Shown one piece after another: positions 8,432-16,926 of a stretch of DNA of 64,000 nucleotides. Where the stretch lies: positions 1 through 64,000 of the forward strand of contig NZ_BMUL01000005.1 in NCBI RefSeq assembly GCF_014650175.1. Reading direction: 5' to 3'. Origin of the DNA: Streptomyces termitum (GTDB taxonomy: Bacteria > Actinomycetota > Actinomycetes > Streptomycetales > Streptomycetaceae). Position 1 is the first letter of the stretch. The number at the start of each line of letters is the position of its first letter. The position numbers and the translations under genes are program-made. Under the pieces are notes generated by a model. That model worked only from the letters and a program-made list of their open reading frames with translations, made no database searches and had not been told where the DNA came from.

Positions 8432-8473
8432 CGCCGACGACCGTACCCCAGGGCTTCGCGGTAGCGTCGGGGC
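8432..8473. promoter_or_regulatory. Compact divergent promoter region with two leaderless-type -10 boxes
   Basis: Only 42 nt separate the divergent starts at 8431 and 8474. On the minus strand TACGGT (8440-8445) is 8 nt from its ATG; on the plus strand TAGCGT (8462-8467) is 6 nt from its ATG. No Shine-Dalgarno sequence fits either start. -35 hexamers are weak, so strength is uncertain. Confidence 0.55.
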
Positions 8474-8740
8474 ATGAACGAAGCGATGCCGGACGCCCCC
8501 GGTACGGGCTCCGCACCCGGACCCGCGGCCGCGCCCGCCCCCGGGGCGGAGCCCGTACCGCCGGAGCGGACCGGGGTGGCCGCCGTGGACGGGCTGCTGG
8601 AGCGGCTCGGCGAGGCGGCGGGGCTCGCGGCGGACGGACACCTCGCCGTGTACGAGGATGTACACCGGGGACTGCGCGCCGAGCTGGCCTCGCTCGACGC
8701 GCCGCACCCCGAGACCCGTCCGCACGACCCCAGGAGCTGA
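8474..8740 (+). CDS. Small conserved protein upstream of tlyA
   Basis: 88 aa. N-terminal half is Pro/Ala/Gly-rich (GSAPGPAAAPAPGAEP), C-terminal half forms an amphipathic helical part (AAVDGLLERLGEAAGLAADGHL and VYEDVHRGLRAELASL). Homologous short ORFs in front of tlyA are, as I recall, common in Streptomyces; the function is unknown. Stops 7 nt before the tlyA start, so the two are probably cotranscribed. The ATG has a TAGCGT hexamer 6 nt upstream. Confidence 0.75.
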   Translation: MNEAMPDAPGTGSAPGPAAAPAPGAEPVPPERTGVAAVDGLLERLGEAAGLAADGHLAVYEDVHRGLRAELASLDAPHPETRPHDPRS

Positions 8741-8747
8741 ACCCATC

Positions 8748-9563
8748 GTGGCAGGAGTGGCACGCCGCCGCCTCGACGCCGAACTGGTCCGGCGCAAACT
8801 CGCCCGCTCGCGCGAGCACGCCGGCCAGCTGATCGCCGCGGGCCGGGTGACCGTCGGCAAGACCGTCGCCACCAAGTCCGCCACCCAGGTCGAGACCGCC
8901 GCCGCGATCGTCGTCACCCAGGACGACTCCGACCCCGACTACGTCTCGCGCGGCGGCCACAAGCTCGCCGGCGCCCTCGCCGCCTTCGTCCCGCTCGGGC
9001 TGGAGGTCGAGGGCCGCCGGGCACTGGACGCCGGCGCCTCCACCGGCGGCTTCACCGACGTCCTGCTGCGCGCCGGCGCCGGGCACGTCGTCGCCGTCGA
9101 CGTCGGCTACGGACAGCTCGCCTGGTCGCTCCAGAGCGACGGGCGGGTCACCGTCAAGGACCGCACCAACGTGCGCGAGCTGACACTCGACGCGATCGAC
9201 GGCATCCCCGTCGACCTCGTCGTCGGCGACCTCTCCTTCATCCCGCTCGGCCTCGTGCTGCCCGCCCTGGCCGGCTGCACCGCGCCCGGCGCCGACCTCG
9301 TCCTGATGGTGAAACCGCAGTTCGAGGTGGGCAAGGACCGGCTCGGCTCCGGCGGCGTCGTCCGCAGCGCCGAACTGCGCGCCGACGCCGTGAAGAACGT
9401 CGCCCGGCGGGCGGCCGAACTCGGCCTCGGCGTGCTCGGCGTCACCGCCAGCCCGCTGCCCGGCCCGTCCGGGAACGTCGAGTACTTTCTGTGGCTGCGG
9501 GCGGGTGCGCCCGCGCTCGATCCGGCGGACGTCGATCGCGCCGTGGCGGAAGGACCTCGTTGA
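8748..9563 (+). CDS. tlyA: TlyA family rRNA (cytidine-2'-O)-methyltransferase / haemolysin-like
   Basis: 271 aa from the GTG at 8748 (AGGAG at 8732-8736). Residues about 4-60 are an S4 RNA-binding domain (RRLDAELVRRKLARSREHAG); then an FtsJ-like Rossmann methyltransferase with SAM motif RALDAGASTGGFTDVLLRAGA, VVAVDVGYGQL, VVGDLSFIPLGLVLPAL and VKPQFEVGK (catalytic K-D-K-E type residues). In mycobacteria TlyA 2'-O-methylates 16S C1409 and 23S C1920 and affects capreomycin sensitivity. The tlyA-nadK-recN order is conserved in actinobacteria. Confidence 0.95.
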   Translation: MAGVARRRLDAELVRRKLARSREHAGQLIAAGRVTVGKTVATKSATQVETAAAIVVTQDDSDPDYVSRGGHKLAGALAAFVPLGLEVEGRRALDAGASTGGFTDVLLRAGAGHVVAVDVGYGQLAWSLQSDGRVTVKDRTNVRELTLDAIDGIPVDLVVGDLSFIPLGLVLPALAGCTAPGADLVLMVKPQFEVGKDRLGSGGVVRSAELRADAVKNVARRAAELGLGVLGVTASPLPGPSGNVEYFLWLRAGAPALDPADVDRAVAEGPR

Positions 9564-10477
9564 CAGCATCAGCGGCACCACAGGCACCGCGCACCGTCTT
9601 CCTGCTCGCGCACACCGGCCGCCCGGCCGCCGTGCGCAGCGCCGAACTCGTCGTCCTGGGGCTGCTGCGCAGCGGCATCGGCGTCCGCGTCCTGGCGGCG
9701 GAGGCGGCCGACCTGCCGCTGCCGCCGTCCGTGGAGAAGATCCCCGACGACTGCCCCGAGGCCCTCGACGGCTGCGAACTGATCATCGTCCTCGGCGGTG
9801 ACGGCACGCTGCTGCGCGGCGCCGAGTTCTCCCGCGCCTCCGGCGTGCCCATGCTCGGCGTCAACCTCGGCCGCGTCGGCTTCCTCGCCGAGGCCGAGCG
9901 CGACGACCTCGACAAGGTCGTCGACCGGGTCGTCACCCGGGCCTACGAGGTCGAGGAGCGGATGACCCTCGACGTCGTCGTCTACGAGAACGGCGACGTC
10001 CTGCACCGCGACTGGGCGCTCAACGAGGCCGCCGTGCAGAAGGTGTCCCCCGAGCGGATGCTGGAGGTCGTCCTCGCCGTCGACGGCCGCCCCGTCACCG
10101 GCTTCGGCTGCGACGGCGTCATCTGCGCCACCCCCACCGGCTCCACCGCCTACGCCTTCTCGGCCGGCGGCCCGGTCGTCTGGCCCGAGGTCGAGGCGCT
10201 GCTCATGGTGCCGATCGGGGCGCACGCCCTCTTCGCCAAGCCGCTCGTCACCACCCCCGACTCGGTCCTCGCCGTCGAGGTCGAGCCGCACACCCCGCAC
10301 GGGGTGCTGTGGTGCGACGGGCGGCGGACCGTCGAGCTGCCCGCCGGGGCCCGCGTCGAGGTCCGCCGGGGCGCCGTCCCCGTCCGGCTCGCCCGGCTCC
10401 ACCACGCCTCCTTCACCGACCGGCTCGTCGCCAAGTTCGCCCTGCCGGTCTCGGGCTGGCGGGGTGCCCCCCGCTGA
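9560..10477 (+). CDS. nadK: NAD kinase
   Basis: 305 aa. ATP-NAD kinase: GGDGT at residues 79-83, the NAD-binding GVNLGRVGFLAE, and CATPTGSTAYAFSAGGP. Phosphorylates NAD to NADP. The TTG start at 9560 overlaps the tlyA stop (TTGA) and is preceded by GGAAGGACC. A frame extends upstream within tlyA, but the conserved part begins just after this TTG (APRTVFLLAHTGR). Translationally coupled to tlyA. Confidence 0.93.
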   Translation: MTASAAPQAPRTVFLLAHTGRPAAVRSAELVVLGLLRSGIGVRVLAAEAADLPLPPSVEKIPDDCPEALDGCELIIVLGGDGTLLRGAEFSRASGVPMLGVNLGRVGFLAEAERDDLDKVVDRVVTRAYEVEERMTLDVVVYENGDVLHRDWALNEAAVQKVSPERMLEVVLAVDGRPVTGFGCDGVICATPTGSTAYAFSAGGPVVWPEVEALLMVPIGAHALFAKPLVTTPDSVLAVEVEPHTPHGVLWCDGRRTVELPAGARVEVRRGAVPVRLARLHHASFTDRLVAKFALPVSGWRGAPR

Positions 10478-10555
10478 CCGCCCCCGGCCGCCCCGGCGGA
10501 CTCCCCGAGGGGCCGATGTCGCGTCCCGGGCCGGAAACCTCGTATGGTCTGGGAC

Positions 10556-12295
10556 GTGCTGGAGGAGATGCGGATACGGTCGCTCGGGGTCATCGACGAC
10601 GCGGTGGTCGAGCTGTCGCCCGGCTTCACCGCGGTGACCGGTGAGACCGGTGCGGGCAAGACCATGGTCGTCACGAGCCTGGGGCTGCTGCTCGGCGGAC
10701 GGGCCGACCCGGCCCTGGTGCGGATCGGCGCCGCCTCGGCGGTCGTCGAGGGGCGGATCAGCCTGCCCCCCGGAGCACCCGCCGCGCTGCGGGCCTCGGA
10801 GGCGGGCGCCGACCTCGACGAGGGCGCCCTGCTCGTGACCCGTACGGTCTCCGCCGAGGGGCGCTCACGGGCCCACCTCGGCGGGCGCTCGGTGCCCGTC
10901 GGGCTGCTCGCCGAGCTCGCCGACGAACTCGTCGCCGTGCACGGCCAGACCGACCAGCAGGGCCTGCTCAAGCCCGCCCGGCAGCGCGGCGCGCTCGACC
11001 GGTACGCGGGCGACGCCGTCTCCGGGCCGCTCGCCGCCTACGGCGAGGTCTACCGGCGGCTGCGGGCGGTCACCGGCGAACTCACCGAGATCACCACCCG
11101 GGCACGTGAGCGAGCCCAGGAGGCCGATCTGCTGCGGTTCGGGCTCGCCGAGGTCGAGGCCGTCGCGCCGCGCGCCGGCGAGGACGTGGAGCTGGCCGCC
11201 GAGGCCGAGCGGCTCGGGCACGCCGAGGCCCTCGCCTCCGCCGCCGCGCTCGCCCACACCGCGCTCGTCGGCAACCCCGAGGACCCCGAGTCCGTCGACG
11301 CCACGACCCTCGTCGGCGGCGCGGGCCGGGCCCTGGAGGCCGTACGAGCGCACGACCCGGCGCTCGCCGCCCTCGCCGACCGGATGGGCGAGATCTCCAT
11401 CCTGCTCTCCGACGTCGCCGGCGAACTCGCCGGATACGCGGACCACCTCGACGCCGACCCGCTGCGGCTGGCCGCCGTCGAGGAGCGGCGGGCCGCGCTC
11501 ACCCAGCTCACCCGGAAGTACGGCGAATCCGTCGATGCCGTCCTCGCCTGGGCCGAGGAGAGCGCGGGGCGGCTCGGCGAGCTCGACGGCGACGACGACC
11601 GGCTCGGCGAGCTGACCGAGGAGCGCGACCGGCTGCGCGACGAGCTGTCCGTCCTCGCACAGCGGCTCACCGACGCCCGCACGGAGGCCGCCGCCCGCTT
11701 CGCGGAGGCCGTCACCGCCGAACTGGCCTCGCTCGCCATGCCGCACGCGCGCGTGTCCTTCGCCATCCGGCAGACCGAGACCTCGGAGGAGGGCGCCGGG
11801 ATCGAGGTCGGCGGGCGGCGGGTCGTCTACGGGCCGGCCGGCGCCGACGAGGTCGAGCTGCTGCTCGCCCCGCACCCCGGCGCCCCGCCCCGGCCCATCG
11901 CCAAGGGCGCGTCCGGCGGCGAGCTGTCCCGGGTCATGCTCGCCGTCGAGGTCGTCTTCGCCGGGGTCGACCCGGTGCCGACGTACCTCTTCGACGAGGT
12001 CGACGCGGGCGTCGGCGGCAAGGCGGCCGTGGAGATCGGCCGCCGCCTCGCCAAGCTCGCCCGCACCGCGCAGGTCGTCGTGGTCACCCACCTGCCGCAG
12101 GTGGCCGCCTTCGCCGACCGCCAGCTCCTGGTGGAGAAGACCCACGACGGCAAGGTCACCAGCTCCGGCGTCACCGTCCTGGAGGGCGAGGAGCGGGTCC
12201 GGGAGCTCTCCCGGATGCTGGCGGGCCAGGAGGACTCGGAGACGGCCCGCGCCCACGCCGAGGAACTCCTCTCGACGGCCCGCGCGGACGGCTGA
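10556..12295 (+). CDS. recN: DNA repair protein RecN
   Basis: 579 aa SMC-like ATPase. Walker A GETGAGKT at residues 29-36; long helical coiled-coil centre (AEDVELAAEAERLGHAEAL to LRDELSVLAQRL); C-terminal KGASGGELSR signature, TYLFDEVDAGVGG Walker B, and VVVTHLPQVAAFAD. Acts in double-strand-break repair. GTG 10556 is chosen because TATGGT (10543-10548) lies 7 nt upstream like other leaderless starts here and MLEEMRIRSLGVID is the usual beginning; ATG 10544 and ATG 10568 are alternatives. No SOS box was seen upstream. Confidence 0.94.
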   Translation: MLEEMRIRSLGVIDDAVVELSPGFTAVTGETGAGKTMVVTSLGLLLGGRADPALVRIGAASAVVEGRISLPPGAPAALRASEAGADLDEGALLVTRTVSAEGRSRAHLGGRSVPVGLLAELADELVAVHGQTDQQGLLKPARQRGALDRYAGDAVSGPLAAYGEVYRRLRAVTGELTEITTRARERAQEADLLRFGLAEVEAVAPRAGEDVELAAEAERLGHAEALASAAALAHTALVGNPEDPESVDATTLVGGAGRALEAVRAHDPALAALADRMGEISILLSDVAGELAGYADHLDADPLRLAAVEERRAALTQLTRKYGESVDAVLAWAEESAGRLGELDGDDDRLGELTEERDRLRDELSVLAQRLTDARTEAAARFAEAVTAELASLAMPHARVSFAIRQTETSEEGAGIEVGGRRVVYGPAGADEVELLLAPHPGAPPRPIAKGASGGELSRVMLAVEVVFAGVDPVPTYLFDEVDAGVGGKAAVEIGRRLAKLARTAQVVVVTHLPQVAAFADRQLLVEKTHDGKVTSSGVTVLEGEERVRELSRMLAGQEDSETARAHAEELLSTARADG

Positions 12296-12447
12296 GAGGC
12301 GTCGGGGCCGCGCCGGACGGGCCGGTCCCGGTCGGGACGGCTCCGGCCGCGCCGGGCGGCCGGGACCGGCCCCCGCCGTCGCTTCGAGGGCCGGGGCGCG
12401 TACGACCTGACGGACGCGGGGGAGCGGAACACGCCGGTGCCGACCGG

Positions 12448-12477
12448 CCCGGATTCACCCGCCCGGGTGAATCCGGG
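12448..12477. promoter_or_regulatory. 30-bp perfect palindrome, operator or hairpin
   Basis: Two 14-nt arms (12448-12461 and 12464-12477) pair perfectly around a central CC. It lies 153 nt after recN and 90 nt before the glycosyltransferase start. There is no T-tract. It may be a dimeric regulator site or a recN terminator hairpin; the sequence alone does not decide. Confidence 0.5.
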
Positions 12478-12567
12478 GGTGGGACGGGGGAGTCGGGTCC
12501 CGGTGGCGGGGGAGCCGGTGCCGGAACGTGCGTACGGTCGGGCGTCCGGACTGGCATCCTTGGGCGC

Positions 12568-13656
12568 GTGACACAGCTGCGTACGGTCCAGGTGCTGGGC
12601 GGCGGCAGCGCGGGCAGCAGCGCGCACGTCAGATCACTCGCCTCCGGGCTGGTGGCCAGGGGCGTCCGGGTGACCGTGTGCGCTCCGGCCGAACTCGACC
12701 GCCTCTACGACTACTCCGGGGCCGGCGCCCACCTGGTGCCGCTGCCCCGCCGCAACGACCCGGCGACCGTCGGCGCCCTCCGCAACGCCTGCATCGGCGC
12801 CGACGTCGTCCACGCGCACGGGCTGCACGCCTCGGTGCGGGCCGCGCTCGCCGTCTCCGGCGCCGTCGGACCCGCCCGCACCCCGCTCGTCACCACCTGG
12901 CACGGCCGGCCGCCGGCCGACGGGCCGCGCGCCGGAATCGTCCGGCTCCTGGAGCGCCGGACCGCGCGGGCCGCGGCCGTCGTCCTCGGCACCTCCTCCG
13001 AACTCGTCGACCGGGCCCGGCGGCGCGGCGCCCGCGACGCCCGGCTCGCCCCCGTCACGCTGCCCCCGGCGCGCGGGCCCGTCTGCCTCCACGACGGCAA
13101 GGCCCGCGCCGAACTCGGCGCCGTGGACCGGCCGCTGGTGATGGCCGTCGGCGCGCTGGAGGCCGGCCGGGGGTACGGGACGCTGCTCGACGCGGCCCGC
13201 GCCTGGCGGGACCTCGACCCGGCGCCGCTGCTCGTCGTCGCGGGCGAGGGCCGCGAACGGGCCGCGCTCCAGCGCCGGATCCTCGCCGAGGCGCTGCCGG
13301 TCCGGCTCATCGGCCGCCGCGAGGACGTGGCCGAACTGCTGGCCGCGGCCGACGTCGCCGTCCTGCCGTCCCGCTGGGAGGCCCGCTCGCCGCTGGCCCA
13401 GGAGGCGCTGCGGCTCGGCGTCCCGCTCGTCGCCACCGCCGTCGGCGGCGTCCCCGAACTCGTCGGCGACGCGGCGGAACTCGTCCCGTACGGCGACGCG
13501 GCCGCGCTGGCCTCGGCCGTCCGCGGGCTCCTGGAGGACGAGGAGCGGCGGATGGACCTCGCGGCGGCCGGCCGCGTCCAGGCGGGCACCTGGCCGACCG
13601 AGGACGACACGATCGCGCACGTCCTCAGCGTCTACGACGAACTGACCGGCCGTTAG
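12568..13656 (+). CDS. Glycosyltransferase family 4 (GT-B fold)
   Basis: 362 aa. N-terminal LGGGSAGSSAHVRSLASGLVARG is the acceptor-side domain of a GT4 enzyme; VHAHGLHASVRAAL follows; C-terminal RLIGRREDVAELLAAADVAVLPSRWEARSPLAQEALRLGVPLVAT holds the E-x7-E nucleotide-sugar motif. Acts in the cytoplasm on a lipid or glycan acceptor, substrate unknown. GTG 12568 has a CATCCT hexamer 7 nt upstream and no Shine-Dalgarno. The location between recN and pyrG is, to my memory, conserved in Streptomyces. Confidence 0.85.
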   Translation: MTQLRTVQVLGGGSAGSSAHVRSLASGLVARGVRVTVCAPAELDRLYDYSGAGAHLVPLPRRNDPATVGALRNACIGADVVHAHGLHASVRAALAVSGAVGPARTPLVTTWHGRPPADGPRAGIVRLLERRTARAAAVVLGTSSELVDRARRRGARDARLAPVTLPPARGPVCLHDGKARAELGAVDRPLVMAVGALEAGRGYGTLLDAARAWRDLDPAPLLVVAGEGRERAALQRRILAEALPVRLIGRREDVAELLAAADVAVLPSRWEARSPLAQEALRLGVPLVATAVGGVPELVGDAAELVPYGDAAALASAVRGLLEDEERRMDLAAAGRVQAGTWPTEDDTIAHVLSVYDELTGR

Positions 13657-13661
13657 GGGCA

Positions 13662-13680
13662 ACCCCCCTCACTGGGGGGT
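13662..13680. terminator. Short bidirectional GC hairpin
   Basis: ACCCCCC and GGGGGGT pair as a 7-bp stem around TCACT, located between the stop of the glycosyltransferase and the convergent PucR gene, covering the PucR stop codon (13669-13671). Confidence 0.65.
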
Positions 13681-15294
13681 GTGGCGGCGGGCGCGCAGGG
13701 CGAGGGAGAGGGCCAGGACCGTCTGGGGGTCGTCGAGGTCGGTGCCCAGGAGCTCCGAGATGCGGGCCAGCCGGTTGTAGAGCGTCTGGCGGTTGAGGTG
13801 CAGCTCCCGCGCGGTCTCCGCCTTGCGGCCCGCGTGCGCCAGATACGTCTCCAGGGTGGGCAGCAGCGGGGGCCGCGAGGCGCGGTCGTGGTCGCGCAGC
13901 GGGCCGATCGCCCGGTCGACGAAGGCCGCCAGGTCGGGATGGTCGCGCAGCCGCCACAGCAGCAGGTCGATGTCGAGGCGGCGGGCGTCGTACCAGGGCC
14001 GGTCGCTCAGGCCCCGCGCCGCCGCCGCGGTCTCCGCCGCGTGCCGCAGCCCCGCCGAGGCGGCGGCCCAGCCGCCCGCCATGCCGACCACGACGACCGG
14101 CGGGTGCGCCCCGGCGCCCTCCAGGCCGGCCCGCTCCGCACCGGCCCGCAGCGCCGCCGCGACCCGGTCGGCGACCGCCGTCCGCTCCGTCTCGGAGCGC
14201 AGGCCGAGGAGGAGCGGGACGCGGCCCTCGACCGGGCGGACGCCGAGCAGGGAGGGCACCCCGACCGAGGCCAGCTCCTCGTGGACGGCGCGGGCGAGCA
14301 GGGCCCAGCTGCCGGACGGGGAGAGCTCGGGGGCGAGCCGCATCACGACGGGCAGCAGCGGGCCCTCGCCCGGCCGGAAGCCGAGGACGCGGGCCTGCGC
14401 GGGGGCGTCCTCGGCGGTGATCCGGCCCTCGGCGAGGTCGGTGAGGAAGTCGCCCCGGCCCCGGGCCGCCAGCTCCTCCTCCTGACGGGCCTGCATGAGG
14501 ACGACGGCGAGGAGCCCGGCGGCCCGCTCGGCGGCCATCCGGTGGACGGGGGAGAGAGCGCCGGAGACCGCGAGGAGCACGAGCCGGGCCCGCACCGAAC
14601 CCGTACCGGGGCCCCCGCCGGGGACGTCGACGAGGACCGTGCCCGTCGGCGGCCCCGACTCGCGGGCGGCCCGCTGCCCGCGCAGCCCGTCCCAGACCTG
14701 GAGCGGGTCGGCGGGCCCGGAGTCGGTGCCCGCCGCGTACAGCAGCTGGCCGTCGGCGGTCTCCAGGAAGACGGGGTTGGCGGCGAAGTCGGAGAGGATG
14801 CGCAGCACCTGGGGGACGCCGCCGCCGTCGAGGAGCGCGCCGGTGCAGCGCCGGTGGACCTCCTCGGCCTGCCGCTGGAGGGCGTAGTGGCCGTTGACGA
14901 TCTCGGTGTGGATCTCCTCGGTCACCGCCACGAAGGGGACCTCGCGGTGCAGCTGGACCAGCGGCAGCCCGGCGGCGCGGGCGGCCTCCACTATGGTCGA
15001 CGGGAGCCGGGCGAAGCGCGGGCCGAGCTCGACGACGAGGGCGGCGATGCCCCGGTCGGCGAGGCGGCGGACGAAGGCCCGCTGCTCGGCGGGGCGGGTG
15101 CCGAGGCCGAGGCCGGTGGTGAGGAGCAGTTCGCCGCCCTTGAGCAGGGAGGCGATGTTGGGCACCTCGCCGGCGTGCACCCAGCGCACGGTCCGCTGGA
15201 GCCGGTCGGCGCCGGCGACGACCTCGGGGAGGCCGCCGCGGAGCCCCGGGAGTTCGAGTGCCCTCTGTACGGTGATGCCGCCCTGCGTGTCCAT
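13669..15294 (-). CDS. PucR-family transcriptional regulator
   Basis: 541 aa. N-terminal PucR domain (VQRALELPGLRGGLPEVVAG to EIVNGHYALQRQAEEVHRRC), a central GGDEF-like/CdaR region, and a C-terminal helix-turn-helix of the PucR/CdaR type (LETYLAHAGRKAETARELHLNRQTLYNRLARI). Relatives regulate purine catabolism, sugar diacid or proline use; the ligand here is unknown. The neighbouring flavin oxidase on the same strand is a possible target. A TAGCGT hexamer (15301-15306) is 6 nt upstream of the ATG with no Shine-Dalgarno. Confidence 0.9.
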   Translation of the reverse strand: MDTQGGITVQRALELPGLRGGLPEVVAGADRLQRTVRWVHAGEVPNIASLLKGGELLLTTGLGLGTRPAEQRAFVRRLADRGIAALVVELGPRFARLPSTIVEAARAAGLPLVQLHREVPFVAVTEEIHTEIVNGHYALQRQAEEVHRRCTGALLDGGGVPQVLRILSDFAANPVFLETADGQLLYAAGTDSGPADPLQVWDGLRGQRAARESGPPTGTVLVDVPGGGPGTGSVRARLVLLAVSGALSPVHRMAAERAAGLLAVVLMQARQEEELAARGRGDFLTDLAEGRITAEDAPAQARVLGFRPGEGPLLPVVMRLAPELSPSGSWALLARAVHEELASVGVPSLLGVRPVEGRVPLLLGLRSETERTAVADRVAAALRAGAERAGLEGAGAHPPVVVVGMAGGWAAASAGLRHAAETAAAARGLSDRPWYDARRLDIDLLLWRLRDHPDLAAFVDRAIGPLRDHDRASRPPLLPTLETYLAHAGRKAETARELHLNRQTLYNRLARISELLGTDLDDPQTVLALSLALRARRHTPQ

Positions 15295-15468
15295 GGGCGG
15301 ACGCTACCTCCCACCGTGCCCCGGGGCACCACCCCCGTGCCCTCCGGCGGGCGCGGCCGGTCCGGCGGGGCCCGCAACTCGGCGGGCCGGTGCGGTATTT
15401 GTCCGGTCCCTCCCCGACCCGCCCCTGAGTGTGTGCTGCGTCACAGGGCGCGGGGTCGGGGTGCGGGG

Positions 15469-16857
15469 TCAGGCGGCGGGCGCGATGTTGTGGTTGAGGC
15501 GGAAGACGTTGCCGGGGTCGTACGCCGCCTTCACCGCGGCCAGCCGGGCGCGGTTCCCGGCGCCGAAGCCGGCGGCGACCCGCCGTTCGCCCTCCGCGCC
15601 GATGAAGTTGAGGTAGACCGCGTCGGTCGCCCACGGGCCCATGCCGGAGCGCACGTCGTGCACCCACTGCACCGCCCGCCCGTCGTCCGCCGGGTCCTCC
15701 CAGGTCGCGAAGGGGTGGACGACCCAGGCGGCGGACCGCCAGGGCAGCGGGTAGCGGTCGGCGGACCGGGCCACCGCGCCGCCCATCGGGAACAGCACGT
15801 GCTGGATCGCGGTCCCCTGCGGGATGCGGTCGCCGAGGGCGCGGAAGACGTCGAGGGCCTCGTCCGGGAGGGCGTCCAGGTACTCGGCCGACCAGTAGTT
15901 CCGCAGCCCCGGCGGGTCGTCCAGCATGCACTGGAGGTCCGCGTAGGGGACGTCCTGGACGAGCTCCACCACCGGGCGCAGCGCGAGCAGTCCCGCCGCC
16001 AGGGCGCGGACCCGGGCGACCGGCCCCGCGTAGGTGACGAGCGCCGCGCACACCAGCCGCCCGACGAGGTGGCCGGGGACGAAGGGGGCGGGCGGCGCGG
16101 GGACGTACAGCACCCCGCCGCCCAGCTCCTCGGGCGCCCCCTCGGCCAGCTCCCGGTAGGCGCGCAGCACCGCGGGGCCGGAGGCGGGCGGGAAGAGCAG
16201 CAGGGCGAAGCTCATCGCGGGCAGTTCGTGCAGCCGCAGGGTCATCGAGGTAGCCACCCCGAAGTTGCCGCCGCCGCCGTGCAGCGCCCAGAACAGCTCG
16301 GGGTTCTCCCGCTCGCTCGCGACGACGTGCCTGCCCTCGGCGGTGACCAGGTCGACGGAGAGCAGGTTGTCGCAGGCGAGGCCGAACTTCCGCTCCAGCC
16401 AGCCGGAGCCGCCGCCCAGGACGAAGCCGCCGAGGCCGGTGGTGGAGGCCCGGCCGCCGGTGGTGGCCAGGTGGAAGGGCTGGGTGGCGCGGTCGAGGTG
16501 GCCGATGGTCGCGCCGCCGCCGACCCGCACCGTCAGGTGCTCGGGGTCGGCGACGACCGTGTGCATCCGGCGCAGGTCGATCACCAGGCCGTCGTCGACG
16601 GAGGAGGTGCCGGCGACGCTGTGGCCGCCGCCGCGCACCGCGATCGGCAGTCCGGTCTCCCGGCCGAAGAGGACGGCGTTGGCGACGTCCTCGGGGCCGG
16701 CGCACTGGGCGACGACCGCGGGCCGGCGGTCGATCATCGCGTTGTGGACCGCGCGGGCCTCGTCGTACCCGGGGTCGCCGGGGACGAGGACCTCGCCGGC
16801 CAGGTCCTCGCGGAGTCCGGCCAGGGCCGTGCCGGGGACGGTGGTGCGGGGAGCCAT
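15469..16857 (-). CDS. FAD-binding oxidoreductase (berberine-bridge-enzyme type)
   Basis: 462 aa. FAD_binding_4 domain with VRGGGHSVAGTS (H79, the usual histidyl-FAD attachment site), GGFVLGGGSGWLERKFGLACDN, and C-terminal BBE segment YDPGNVFRLNHNI. The second, cysteinyl attachment found in bicovalent BBE enzymes is not evident, so monocovalent flavin is likely. Oxidises an alcohol, sugar or aromatic intermediate; substrate unknown. Strong AAGGGGGG ribosome site 7 nt before the ATG. It lies between a GH15 enzyme and PucR; all three are on the minus strand. Confidence 0.88.
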   Translation of the reverse strand: MAPRTTVPGTALAGLREDLAGEVLVPGDPGYDEARAVHNAMIDRRPAVVAQCAGPEDVANAVLFGRETGLPIAVRGGGHSVAGTSSVDDGLVIDLRRMHTVVADPEHLTVRVGGGATIGHLDRATQPFHLATTGGRASTTGLGGFVLGGGSGWLERKFGLACDNLLSVDLVTAEGRHVVASERENPELFWALHGGGGNFGVATSMTLRLHELPAMSFALLLFPPASGPAVLRAYRELAEGAPEELGGGVLYVPAPPAPFVPGHLVGRLVCAALVTYAGPVARVRALAAGLLALRPVVELVQDVPYADLQCMLDDPPGLRNYWSAEYLDALPDEALDVFRALGDRIPQGTAIQHVLFPMGGAVARSADRYPLPWRSAAWVVHPFATWEDPADDGRAVQWVHDVRSGMGPWATDAVYLNFIGAEGERRVAAGFGAGNRARLAAVKAAYDPGNVFRLNHNIAPAA

Positions 16858-16926
16858 CGGAGCCCCCCTTTCGTACGGGGGCCAGGAACACCTCTCATCG
16901 TAGGTCCGGCCCCCGCAGGGCGCCCC

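Noticed and set aside
13625..16891. 1088-codon minus-strand frame
   Set aside because: Out-of-frame shadow of PucR and the flavin oxidase; Arg/Pro-rich with no family match.
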